A stretch of 64,000 nt of DNA. It comes from Armatimonadota bacterium. GTDB lineage: Bacteria > Armatimonadota > Fimbriimonadia > Fimbriimonadales > Fimbriimonadaceae. Positions 25,486 to 33,076 of the stretch are shown here, one piece after another. How positions within the stretch are numbered: the first letter of the stretch is position 1; the number at the start of each line of letters is the position of its first letter. The notes beneath the pieces are model-generated. The model saw nothing but the letters and a program-made list of their open reading frames with translations, was not told the DNA's origin and made no database searches. The stretch spans positions 62,001-126,000 of the forward strand of contig JAFDWS010000008.1 in the NCBI GenBank assembly GCA_018268375.1. Reading direction: 5' to 3'. Made by a program: the position numbers and the translations under genes.

Positions 25486-25993
25486 TTCCCGCCCTCCTGT
25501 CAACAAGAATCCGTCCGTTCTCGACCTTGACGGCGTGGGTGACGAGTGGCTTCGGTGGCGGCCCGCTGATAACCTTTCCGTCTTCGTCGAACACCCCGCC
25601 GTGGCACGGGCAGAGGTACTTCTTCTGATCCCCTTTGTATTGAATTCGGCAACCGAGATGGGTGCACGCCGGGTCGAAGGCGATCACGCGGTCGGGGTAC
25701 TTCTTGATGAACACCACGTATTCGCGAGTGACGGTCTGATATCCGTCGAGCACTTTGGCCTTGAAGCGCACCTCCTTGGTCTCGCCCTCACCAAGTTCGT
25801 GTTCACCCATGACGTCGATCCAATCGTCCTGCTCCTTCTTCTTGAGCGGGGAGCCTATGAAACCGGCGACAGGCGTGAAGATTCCGGCCAAGACAGCGAG
25901 GTTGATCGCCCCCACGGACCAGGCCAGAAACTTGCGCTTCTTCGGATCCTCGGCTTCGTTTTCCCTACACTTTTCGCAGTTATGGTCACACAT
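25475..25993 (-). CDS. Rieske iron-sulfur protein
   Basis: The protein has 172 residues. The cluster-binding motifs are CTHLGC and CPCHGG, the standard two-Cys two-His set with disulfide Cys. A membrane anchor (FLAWSVGAINLAVLAGIFTP, residues about 22-41) follows a basic KKRK stretch. Unusually the N-terminus begins MCDHNCEKC, three cysteines before the anchor on the cytosolic side, which Rieske proteins do not normally have. It passes electrons from quinol to a c-type haem. It lies 27 bp after the cytochrome c-NarI fusion gene and overlaps cytochrome b translation, so it is part of the operon starting at 30377. Confidence 0.95.
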   Translation of the reverse strand: MCDHNCEKCRENEAEDPKKRKFLAWSVGAINLAVLAGIFTPVAGFIGSPLKKKEQDDWIDVMGEHELGEGETKEVRFKAKVLDGYQTVTREYVVFIKKYPDRVIAFDPACTHLGCRIQYKGDQKKYLCPCHGGVFDEDGKVISGPPPKPLVTHAVKVENGRILVDRRAGSAA

Positions 25994-26020
25994 TGGTTTT
26001 GGTTCCCCTGGTTGTCAAGG

Positions 26021-27157
26021 CTATGGGTAGTAGCGAAGTCGGAACTCTCCCGCTGATTCCGGGTCGACTTGCTTCAAGACCGACTCGGCGATCGCCACCG
26101 ACTTGTGGTGTCGCCCCGGCGAAGGCTCGCGGTCAAAAGCGATTTCAACACCGCTCTTCACGATGGCGTCGGTCACGGCTGTCAAACCGGCCATGACGGG
26201 CACGACGAAGATGTGGTTCATGCGTGTGAACGGCATGCTGACGATCAGCGTGAGCACGGTCAGCAGGTGGTAGATGTAAACGGGCATGACCCAAGTAAAG
26301 GCGCCCGTCCGGCTCAAGGTCAGGGTCAGGAACCCGCTAAATATCGAATGGAGAAGCAGGTTCACGAACAGGAAGTCGCGGCCTAGTGTCACGCCGTTGT
26401 CGACATACTTGTCCGTCTTGTAGCGGAACATCACATAGAAGACCCCGGAGATGACCGAGGCACCGCAAATCACAGCGAAGACCTTGATGGGATGATCCAT
26501 CGGGAGCTTGGCCCGCGTGGGATCGTTGATCTGCATCAAGATGTCCGCGAGGCCAAGTCCGAGGAAGCCGTACAAGATTAGGCCGTGCATGGCCCAGCGG
26601 AACCGATTGGTCCGCCATAAAGAGGCCACAAAGAGCCCGTCCACAAAGAGGCTCCGGATGAAAACAAAGGCGGCCTTGCCCACGCCAAAGCGTTTGAGCG
26701 CGGGCCGGAGCTTTCCGAGGTTGGCCAACTTGACCCAGTAGCGGAGTACCCACAAGGAGAGGAGGAGCGAGAGAATCCCCGCCACCATGAAGATTCGGGC
26801 GACGACCTTCGTCGACAGCATGCTGCCGACTCGGTAAGCCAATGGGATCTGCGTGTCGTCCCAGGGTTTCGACTTGACCTCGGCATAGGCTGTCCTCAAG
26901 TCTTGGTCGCTGAGCATGGCCTCCGGTGTCGGGGGCATCATCCCCTTTCCCTTGCGGACGGTCTTGACGAACTCCTCTTCCGTCAGCTTGGTCTGAGCCA
27001 GCGGCGGCCCGAGGCCGCCCATCGCGCTCGTCCCGTGACATCCCATGCACGAACTGGAACCGAAGACATCGGTCCTCGCGTGCGCCATTTCACTTTGTGC
27101 CAATGCGACGGAGGACAGGGCGAGGAGCGTGACGATCAAAAGGAACACCTTGTTCAT
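26021..27157 (-). CDS. Cytochrome c domain fused to a NarI-like membrane cytochrome b
   Basis: The protein has 378 residues from the ATG at 27157, which has GGAGG 10 nt upstream and gives a signal peptide (MNKVFLLIVTLLALSSVALA). Residues about 30-95 are a small monohaem cytochrome c with CMGCH (37-41) and a probable axial Met in KGMMPP. Residues about 115-378 are a multi-helix membrane part with several helix-located histidines (FRWAMHGLILYGFLGLG, YIYHLLTVLTLIVSMPF), as in NarI and related gamma subunits. It would join a periplasmic c haem to b haems that feed the cytosolic Fe-S protein encoded 4 bp upstream. NarI itself has no c haem. Confidence 0.85.
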   Translation of the reverse strand: MNKVFLLIVTLLALSSVALAQSEMAHARTDVFGSSSCMGCHGTSAMGGLGPPLAQTKLTEEEFVKTVRKGKGMMPPTPEAMLSDQDLRTAYAEVKSKPWDDTQIPLAYRVGSMLSTKVVARIFMVAGILSLLLSLWVLRYWVKLANLGKLRPALKRFGVGKAAFVFIRSLFVDGLFVASLWRTNRFRWAMHGLILYGFLGLGLADILMQINDPTRAKLPMDHPIKVFAVICGASVISGVFYVMFRYKTDKYVDNGVTLGRDFLFVNLLLHSIFSGFLTLTLSRTGAFTWVMPVYIYHLLTVLTLIVSMPFTRMNHIFVVPVMAGLTAVTDAIVKSGVEIAFDREPSPGRHHKSVAIAESVLKQVDPESAGEFRLRYYP

Positions 27158-27888
27158 TTGCTTGCCTCCTTGACGTGGTCCCACTCCGTGTAGGGCACCG
27201 AGTCGTCCGGTATGAAGACTTCCACTTCGGCCCGCCCGCCAAGCGTCGAGACTTCTTGATCTGACATCGGGCCGAGGTACATGCCGCCCGGCTTTGTTCC
27301 CGCTTCGGGAAGGAGTTTGAAGGTCTCGCGGCCTCGATGGCGCTCAGCCTCGATGTATTCAGAGATCTCGCTTTCGGGATCCTCAGTGTCGCCAAAGATG
27401 CGCGCCGTTGTCGGGCAAGCCACAACGCAAGCAGGCTTCAAGCCCTCGTCCACTCTGTGAGCGCAATATGTGCACTTTCGGGCGACCCCTTCCCGAATCC
27501 TGGGCTTCACAAAGTCGCGCTCATAAGGCTCGTCTTCGTTGAGGTACCAGTCCTCCTCGTCCCGGTGCAGGATGATGTTCCCGTAGGGACAAGCGGACAC
27601 GCAGGCGCCAGTTCCGCGACACCGTTCCTGGTCGAGCAACACGATGCCGTCTTGGCGTCTGAAGATCGCTTTGTTTGGGCAGGCCTTCAGGCAAGGTGCG
27701 TCCTCGCAATGGTTGCAAAGCACCGGCACGTACAGGCGTTTGACGTGGGGATATTTGCCCGTCTCGATATTGAGGACGCGAGCGAAGAAGGTGTCGAGGG
27801 GCGTCCCGTTCTCTTGCTTGCAAGCCACTGTGCAGGCGTCGCACCCGATACATCTGGTGAGGTCGATCAGCATCGCATACCGGGCCAT
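27154..27888 (-). CDS. Four-cluster ferredoxin-like electron transfer subunit (NarH/DmsB type)
   Basis: The protein has 244 residues from the ATG at 27888, which shares TGATG with the upstream stop; a GTG three bases earlier is also possible. Cysteine groups are C13/16/19/23, C58/61/66/70, C90/T93/C96/C100 and C139/142/154/158. The third group lacks one cysteine, replaced by Thr (CRGTGACVSACP), so it should hold a [3Fe-4S] cluster. NarH has the same feature with Trp in place of Cys. It carries electrons from the membrane b haems to the molybdenum subunit, in the cytosol. It is much shorter than NarH (about 500 residues). Confidence 0.92.
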   Translation of the reverse strand: MARYAMLIDLTRCIGCDACTVACKQENGTPLDTFFARVLNIETGKYPHVKRLYVPVLCNHCEDAPCLKACPNKAIFRRQDGIVLLDQERCRGTGACVSACPYGNIILHRDEEDWYLNEDEPYERDFVKPRIREGVARKCTYCAHRVDEGLKPACVVACPTTARIFGDTEDPESEISEYIEAERHRGRETFKLLPEAGTKPGGMYLGPMSDQEVSTLGGRAEVEVFIPDDSVPYTEWDHVKEASK

Positions 27889-30377
27889 CACTCACCTCCC
27901 GAGGTGACGAGTGCGCCCCGCTTGGCCCGCCCCGCGTTGACCACCTTCCGGATATCGACCCGGGTGTCCTTCCAGTGCTGTCCCGGCGCGTAGACCGCAG
28001 GCAAATAGTAGTTCTCGTGCGTCGGTTTAACCTTCTGATGGGTGTGGACGCTGTGGTATTTGCCACCCGCCAAGTAACGATCCCACCACCCGTGGTCGAT
28101 GCAGAGGACGCCAGGCTTGATCGTCTCCGTCACCAGAGCCCACAACTTGAAGCTGCCGAAGTGGTTGAAGATCTCGACAGTGTCGCCGTCCCGAATGCCC
28201 CGCACGTCGGCGTCCGTCGGATTAATCTCGACGACCGCCTTTCGGTTGAGGTTCAGCAGCACCGGGTTGTTGCTGTGTGTCGAGTGGACCCGCCATTTGC
28301 TGTGGGGGGTGACCACACAAAGGGGCATCGCCTGGCCGTCGTCTGGCAGATGGGAGAAGGCCGGCTTATAGACCGGCACCCTTTCGCCCAGCTTTCCGAA
28401 CACTTCCTCTTCCTTGTAGAACTCCATCCGGCCCGTCTTCACAAACTCCTTGTTCGCTCCCTCGGGGAACGGATAGGCGCGAGGCGGAAACGGTTTCATG
28501 TCATGGAACTGATCGTCGCAGCCGCACTCGGGGTCGTGCACGTTCAATCTCACGGGCCCGGCCCGTAGCTGCTCCAACGTGATGCCGGAACACTCCTTGC
28601 CTCCGTTCTCCAGCAGCATTCTCAGCGCCTCTTCCTCCGAAATCCCGAAGTACCTGTCATGGAGTTCCGGGCTGACGCGCCGCATGAGTTCGTTCACGAT
28701 CCAGAACTCGGTCTTCGAGTCGTACTGCGGCGGCACGACCTCTTGCTGAATTTGCAGGTACGGATGACAACTTGTGCCCACCAACTCTTGCTTCTCCCAG
28801 AAAGTCGGGCAGGGAAAGACGACATCGGCGTAATCCGCGGTGGGAGACATGGAGAACTCGAACACGCAGAAGAGGTCGAGTTTGTCGATTGTCTCCTTGA
28901 TAAGGTCGGAGAACTCTGTCACCAGGGGATTGGCGTGGCTGCAGAACAGCGCCTTGAAGCCGTCTTTCGGATACTTGATCTTTGGGTTGATCGTCTCGGT
29001 GGGGCCACCAAGGACGAAGTAATGCATCGGGCACGGTTTCGGCCGAATTCCGTCGGGGAACCACCAGGAGCTGACGTCCAATCGAAAATGGTGTTGGCCG
29101 CTGTAAATGCTGACGGACTCGCCCGGCTTGCCGTGTGCGCCGACCAACGAGGCCAACAGGAGCACCGCCCGGATCGTGAGGTCGCCATGCAACCTGTGGT
29201 TGAGGCCCATACCAATGACGATGCTCGCCGGCCGGGTCGTGGCGTACTCTAACGCGACCTGTCTGATCGTCGCCGCGGGAACGTCACAAACTTTGGCGAC
29301 GTGTTCCGGCCGGTATTCCTCGCGCATGATCGTGTCTTCAAGGATTTGGTAGACAGGCTTGCAGACCACGTCTTGGCCCCCGATCTTCACCGTCCTCTCC
29401 CCTCGAAAAGCCGGCTTCAATCCCTCTGGCAGCACCAAGCTGTCGCTGGGAAGAACAAACCAGTCTTTGCTGGCCTCGTCCCAGACGACAAACTCGGCGT
29501 CCGAACCAAGCCCAAGGTCGGCGGCCCGTAGGCGCAAGCCGTTGTCCGATCGGACGAACGTGGTCACGTCTGTGAAGGTCCTCAGGAAGTCCCAATCCAC
29601 GAGACCTTCTTCGATGACCGTGTAGCACATGGCGAGCGCCATCGCTCCATCCGTGCCCGGGCTGATTGGAATCCATAGGTCGGCGCCCTTGGCCGTTTGC
29701 GAGCATCTCGGATCGATGCACACGATCTTGCAGCCGTTCTCCTGTTTGGCGTGCTTCGTCAGGAACTTGGCGTCCGGGATGCGGGTCTGAAAAACGTTCG
29801 ACGACCAAAGGATCGCGTACTTGGCTTCGGCCCAACTCTTGGTCTCGCACTCGACGCAGTCGATGCCCACTGTGTGGGTGAAGCCCATGCTGATGTCGCC
29901 ATTAAAGTCGTAAGCGGTGGCAAAGGACATTCCCAGGGCGGCCGCCATACGGACTTGGGCGCCCTTCTGGAGATAACCCGTCCCCACGACCTGGTTGAAC
30001 AGGAGCATATGGTCCGCGCCATGCTCTGCCGTAATGCGCTTCATATGCTCGGCAACGTAGTCCAGTGCCTCGTCCCAGCTGGCTTCCCGCCACTTGCCCT
30101 CGCCGCGGGCACCAGTCCTGATCAATGGCTTCTTCACGCGGTCGGGGCCGTAGATCATGTGCGTCATGGACATCCCGCGCAGACATCCCCGCGGGTTGTA
30201 CGCCTCGCAGGGATAGTCTGCCGCTGGCTTCAGGTCGATGATCACGTCATCGACGACCGTCGCCAGCCACCCACACGCCCCCGTGCAATTGGGGCTGTCC
30301 GTCGTCCTCACCACCCTTGCCTCACCTGTCGGCTGGGTTGATGGAGTCCTTCCTGGAACTGGGTGACGGGTTGCCAT
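27888..30377 (-). CDS. Type II DMSO-reductase-family molybdoenzyme, probable compact nitrate reductase catalytic subunit
   Basis: The protein has 829 residues against about 1240 for NarG. The N-terminus reads RTTDSPNCTGACGW, parallel to NarG THGVNCTGSC. The Fe-S ligands are C31, C35 and C65, but the NarG histidine is replaced by Asp27. GDISMG (D161) is the likely molybdenum-ligating Asp of the type II group. The C-terminal cofactor-binding domain ends with HENYYLPAVYAPG. There is no twin-arginine signal, so it is cytosolic. Two NarK genes, a NarI-like partner and a Crp/Fnr regulator point to nitrate as substrate. Perchlorate, selenate or another oxyanion cannot be excluded. No NarJ-type chaperone is seen. 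A Crp/Fnr-type site lies upstream. Confidence 0.88.
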   Translation of the reverse strand: MATRHPVPGRTPSTQPTGEARVVRTTDSPNCTGACGWLATVVDDVIIDLKPAADYPCEAYNPRGCLRGMSMTHMIYGPDRVKKPLIRTGARGEGKWREASWDEALDYVAEHMKRITAEHGADHMLLFNQVVGTGYLQKGAQVRMAAALGMSFATAYDFNGDISMGFTHTVGIDCVECETKSWAEAKYAILWSSNVFQTRIPDAKFLTKHAKQENGCKIVCIDPRCSQTAKGADLWIPISPGTDGAMALAMCYTVIEEGLVDWDFLRTFTDVTTFVRSDNGLRLRAADLGLGSDAEFVVWDEASKDWFVLPSDSLVLPEGLKPAFRGERTVKIGGQDVVCKPVYQILEDTIMREEYRPEHVAKVCDVPAATIRQVALEYATTRPASIVIGMGLNHRLHGDLTIRAVLLLASLVGAHGKPGESVSIYSGQHHFRLDVSSWWFPDGIRPKPCPMHYFVLGGPTETINPKIKYPKDGFKALFCSHANPLVTEFSDLIKETIDKLDLFCVFEFSMSPTADYADVVFPCPTFWEKQELVGTSCHPYLQIQQEVVPPQYDSKTEFWIVNELMRRVSPELHDRYFGISEEEALRMLLENGGKECSGITLEQLRAGPVRLNVHDPECGCDDQFHDMKPFPPRAYPFPEGANKEFVKTGRMEFYKEEEVFGKLGERVPVYKPAFSHLPDDGQAMPLCVVTPHSKWRVHSTHSNNPVLLNLNRKAVVEINPTDADVRGIRDGDTVEIFNHFGSFKLWALVTETIKPGVLCIDHGWWDRYLAGGKYHSVHTHQKVKPTHENYYLPAVYAPGQHWKDTRVDIRKVVNAGRAKRGALVTSGGE

Positions 30378-30449
30378 GGTTCTCTTTTCTCTCGCGACCG
30401 AGTTGCTCGGCGCTTGATTGAATTTTCAGATGGCCCGAGGGTCCCAGCT

Positions 30450-30463
30450 ATGACGAGCGTCAT
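30450..30463. promoter_or_regulatory. Shared Crp/Fnr-type site of the divergent reductase and nnrS operons
   Basis: ATGAC-GAGC-GTCAT is a perfect palindrome centred at 30456.5. Rightward, +41.5 is exactly the nnrS ATG (30498), with GACGAT at -12 to -7. Leftward, -41.5 is 30415, with GAAAAT at -12 to -7 on the minus strand and a 37-nt leader to the reductase ATG carrying AGAGAAAAGAGA. Confidence 0.75.
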
Positions 30464-30497
30464 GTCCTAGGCCCGGCACTCGCGCGACGATGATCAC

Positions 30498-31946
30498 ATG
30501 GCCCTGAGAAACCCGGCTGCGATCGGTTGCTCGACGGCGCGACAATTGGCAGAGCGCGCGCGATTGGCCTCCTGCGCGAAGGTCGCCGTCTACCGGCCCT
30601 TCTTCATATGCGGGACCGTCACGGTCCTGACGGCAGGCTGCCTCCTGGGCGCTCTCGCCCTTTGGGGACTGGCAATGCAGGGCAGCTATTTGGCGAGCGC
30701 CTGGACCCCGTATGTGCTGGCTCATGCGAACTCACAGTTGTACGGCTGGGTCGGGTTCTTCGTCATGGGCTTCTCGCTCCAGCACCACGCGCCGACTGTC
30801 GCCAAGCTCAAGCTTTATCACGGCCTCGCTTGGTGCTCCTTGGCTCTCATGGGGCTCGGCATCCTCATGCGGTTTCTGGCCGAACCTCTTGCGAGGGAAG
30901 CCGACCCGACGTGGGTTGCGGTGGGCGTTCTTTCCGCCTGTTTCCAGGCCGTCGCCGTAGTCTTGTTCGTCACGAACACCACCTTCACGCGGTACCGCCC
31001 GACGGAAGCGGACGGGTCGTCTCTTTTAGTCGTCGCGGGGGAGCGGCCCAAGCTGAAAAGGGCAGCCTGGCAGACCTCGTTCGTCTTCTTGTCCCTCTTC
31101 TTCTTCGTTGTGGTGTCCCTCGCCGAGCCCTTCGTTTTCGCGCTTTCGCACCGAGCCGATCGTCTGGCAAACATCCAATTTGTGGCCGAGTGGTTCGCAC
31201 CACTGCGCGAAGCGCAGTTCCTCGGCTTCGTGGCCCCGATGGTATTCGGAGTGGGCCTGTCCAAGTTCTCGGAGTGCATGGACTTCGAGAACCCTTCGAA
31301 GGCGCTCGGTCTGGCAGGGCTAGCGTTTTGGATCGCCGGACTCCTCTGTCGAATCCAGGGCTGGATCCACTATTTTCGGAGTGGTATGGAGCCTGGATCG
31401 GGCACTGTCTATTTCTTGGGCGGCGTTCTTCTGTGCCTTGGCGCCGTCTTCGTCGTCGCCTCCTCAGGTGTCTGGCGCCCTTCGACCTTCAGGAGCGGCG
31501 CCCAGCTCGCACTGCGGTCTCAGAAGTTCATCCGCGCGGCAATGGTCTGGCTTCTCGTCGCCGGAGCCATGATGGTGGCGGAGCCCTTTGTCCTTGGACT
31601 CTTGTCGCAGCCTTTCTCGCACGCATATATTGGTGCGGTCCGCCACGCCGTCACCGTGGGGTTCATCTCCCAAATGATCATCGGCTTCAGCGCGCGTATC
31701 GTCCCCAACATCCTCGGGCTTGAGGACAGAGCCATGCCTCGGCTCTGGCCGACCTTCATCCTCTTGAACGCTGGCAACGCCGCGCGGGTCGTTCTAGAGG
31801 TCGCAACTGACTTCACGCCGAACGCCTTTGTGCCAATGGGCGTCACCGGCTTTGTTGAACTGATCGGCTTGGCGCTGTGGGGTGGCCACATCCTCTCGCT
31901 CTTGCTGCGCAACGGCCGAGTGAGTGAGGTCGCCCATGCGAAATGA
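30498..31946 (+). CDS. nnrS: NnrS-family haem-copper membrane protein
   Basis: The protein has 482 residues with about twelve membrane helices. The family blocks are YRPFFICGTVTVL, AHANSQLYGWVGFFVMGFSLQH and AVRHAVTVGFISQMIIGFSARIVP, with the conserved histidines for metal binding. NnrS proteins are haem- and copper-containing inner-membrane proteins made under denitrifying conditions and linked to protection from nitric oxide. It is the first gene of a three-gene unit with the Crp/Fnr regulator (11-bp overlap) and an AhpD-like protein. The class II site at -41.5 relative to its ATG implies a leaderless transcript. No nitrite or nitric oxide reductase gene lies in this window. Confidence 0.9.
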   Translation: MALRNPAAIGCSTARQLAERARLASCAKVAVYRPFFICGTVTVLTAGCLLGALALWGLAMQGSYLASAWTPYVLAHANSQLYGWVGFFVMGFSLQHHAPTVAKLKLYHGLAWCSLALMGLGILMRFLAEPLAREADPTWVAVGVLSACFQAVAVVLFVTNTTFTRYRPTEADGSSLLVVAGERPKLKRAAWQTSFVFLSLFFFVVVSLAEPFVFALSHRADRLANIQFVAEWFAPLREAQFLGFVAPMVFGVGLSKFSECMDFENPSKALGLAGLAFWIAGLLCRIQGWIHYFRSGMEPGSGTVYFLGGVLLCLGAVFVVASSGVWRPSTFRSGAQLALRSQKFIRAAMVWLLVAGAMMVAEPFVLGLLSQPFSHAYIGAVRHAVTVGFISQMIIGFSARIVPNILGLEDRAMPRLWPTFILLNAGNAARVVLEVATDFTPNAFVPMGVTGFVELIGLALWGGHILSLLLRNGRVSEVAHAK

Positions 31947-32670
31947 AGGCATACTCTCGCAGGAGATGTTGGAGGTACCGGAAAAGCCCTCTGTGCTCTC
32001 CGTGCTGGCCTCGTGCTCTGCTCTCAACACGCTCGACGAGCAACAGCGCGAAGTACTTTGCGACGAGAGCTTCATGGCTTATGCAGAAAGAGGCGAGATG
32101 ATCTGGCTCGCCGGCTCCACCATGCAGTTCGTGGCCATCTGCGGAACTGGGTTCATTAAGATGACCCGGACAACACCGAAAGGCTCAGAGGTCGCCGTCG
32201 AGCTTCTCGGCCCGGGACAATGCCTCGGCCTCATTGCCGCCATCGAGGGCCGTGTCTACCCCCTCAATGCCACGGCCGTGACCAACAGTTGGTACCTCAA
32301 AGTCCCTACCCGGGCGATTCACGAGGTCTACAACTCTAACGAGCGGCTGAGAGACTCCTTACTGCGGTCCCTCGCCCCTCGGCTGCGGAAGGCCCATGAA
32401 ATGATGGCCAGAATGTCGAGCGAGAAGATCGAACAGCGATTGGCCGCCGTCCTTCTCATCTTGGCCGAGACCTATGCCACTGATTGCGACGCAGGCACCG
32501 TCCTGACTGTTCCCCTGACGCGACAAGATCTCGCTGAGATGGCTGGAACAACGGTTGAGACCGCCATTCGCGTCATGAGCAAGTGGCAGAAGCAGCAAGT
32601 CCTGTCGACCAACCACCAGTGGATCACGATCCGGAGCATTCCGGCTCTTGAGGATTTGCTGACCGCCTGA
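31936..32670 (+). CDS. Crp/Fnr-family transcriptional regulator of the nitrogen-oxide genes
   Basis: The protein has 244 residues from the ATG at 31936, just before the nnrS stop. The cyclic-nucleotide-like sensor barrel comes first (ERGEMIWLAGSTMQFVAI, GPGQCLGLIAAIEG). Then come the long dimer helix and the winged helix LTRQDLAEMAGTTVETAIRVMSKWQK. The recognition helix keeps Glu and Arg of FNR (VETISR) but has Ile in place of the Ser that reads the outer T. That fits sites with ATGAC half-sites instead of TTGAT. Four cysteines (27, 42, 69, 96) do not follow FNR cluster spacing. The sensed signal (NO, haem, redox) is unknown. It lies in an operon with its own target site. Confidence 0.92.
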   Translation: MRNEGILSQEMLEVPEKPSVLSVLASCSALNTLDEQQREVLCDESFMAYAERGEMIWLAGSTMQFVAICGTGFIKMTRTTPKGSEVAVELLGPGQCLGLIAAIEGRVYPLNATAVTNSWYLKVPTRAIHEVYNSNERLRDSLLRSLAPRLRKAHEMMARMSSEKIEQRLAAVLLILAETYATDCDAGTVLTVPLTRQDLAEMAGTTVETAIRVMSKWQKQQVLSTNHQWITIRSIPALEDLLTA

Positions 32671-32679
32671 GAAGAGAGA

Positions 32680-32994
32680 ATGTCAAAACTTCCGAAACGC
32701 TACTTGAAATTCATGGAGACCTATCCGGAGGTCGGTGCTGCTTACCAGGCCATGGGTGCCGCCGTCGGCGCCGCCGGGCCGCTCGATCCCAAGACAGCCG
32801 CCCTCGTTAAGGTCGGCATCGCAGTGGGGGCGAAGATGGAAGGTGCAGCGCGCAGCAACGCGCACAAAGCCCTTGAGGCAGGGGCCACCCCCGACGAGAT
32901 TCGCCACGCCGTGCTTCAAGCGACGACCACCGTCGGCTTTCCGACGATGATGGCCGGAATGTCTTGGGTCGACGACGTACTGGACAAGTCCTAG
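32680..32994 (+). CDS. Carboxymuconolactone decarboxylase/AhpD-like protein
   Basis: The protein has 104 residues with the AhpD-like core LDPKTAALVKVGIAVGAKMEGAARSNAHKALEAGATPDEIRHAVL. The CxxC redox pair of AhpD is absent (EGAARSNAH in its place), so a peroxidase role like AhpD is unlikely. It follows the regulator by 9 bp, with an AGAGAGA ribosome site, and is the last gene of the nnrS unit. Small proteins of this family often accompany redox-stress genes. A specific reaction cannot be assigned. Confidence 0.85.
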   Translation: MSKLPKRYLKFMETYPEVGAAYQAMGAAVGAAGPLDPKTAALVKVGIAVGAKMEGAARSNAHKALEAGATPDEIRHAVLQATTTVGFPTMMAGMSWVDDVLDKS

Positions 32995-32997
32995 GCC

Positions 32998-33011
32998 ATG
33001 ACCGGCGTCAT
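32998..33011 (+). promoter_or_regulatory. Crp/Fnr-type site of the porin gene
   Basis: ATGAC-CGGC-GTCAT is a perfect palindrome, centre 33004.5. A start 41.5 bp on would be 33046, with CAAATT at -12 to -7. This leaves a 31-nt leader to the GTG at 33077, which has GAGGAG at good distance. Confidence 0.7.
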
Positions 33012-33076
33012 AGAGGCGCCGCGCAATCCGGCACAAATTGAACCTGAGGGCCATGGTTCGGCCCGAGGAGAAAGCA

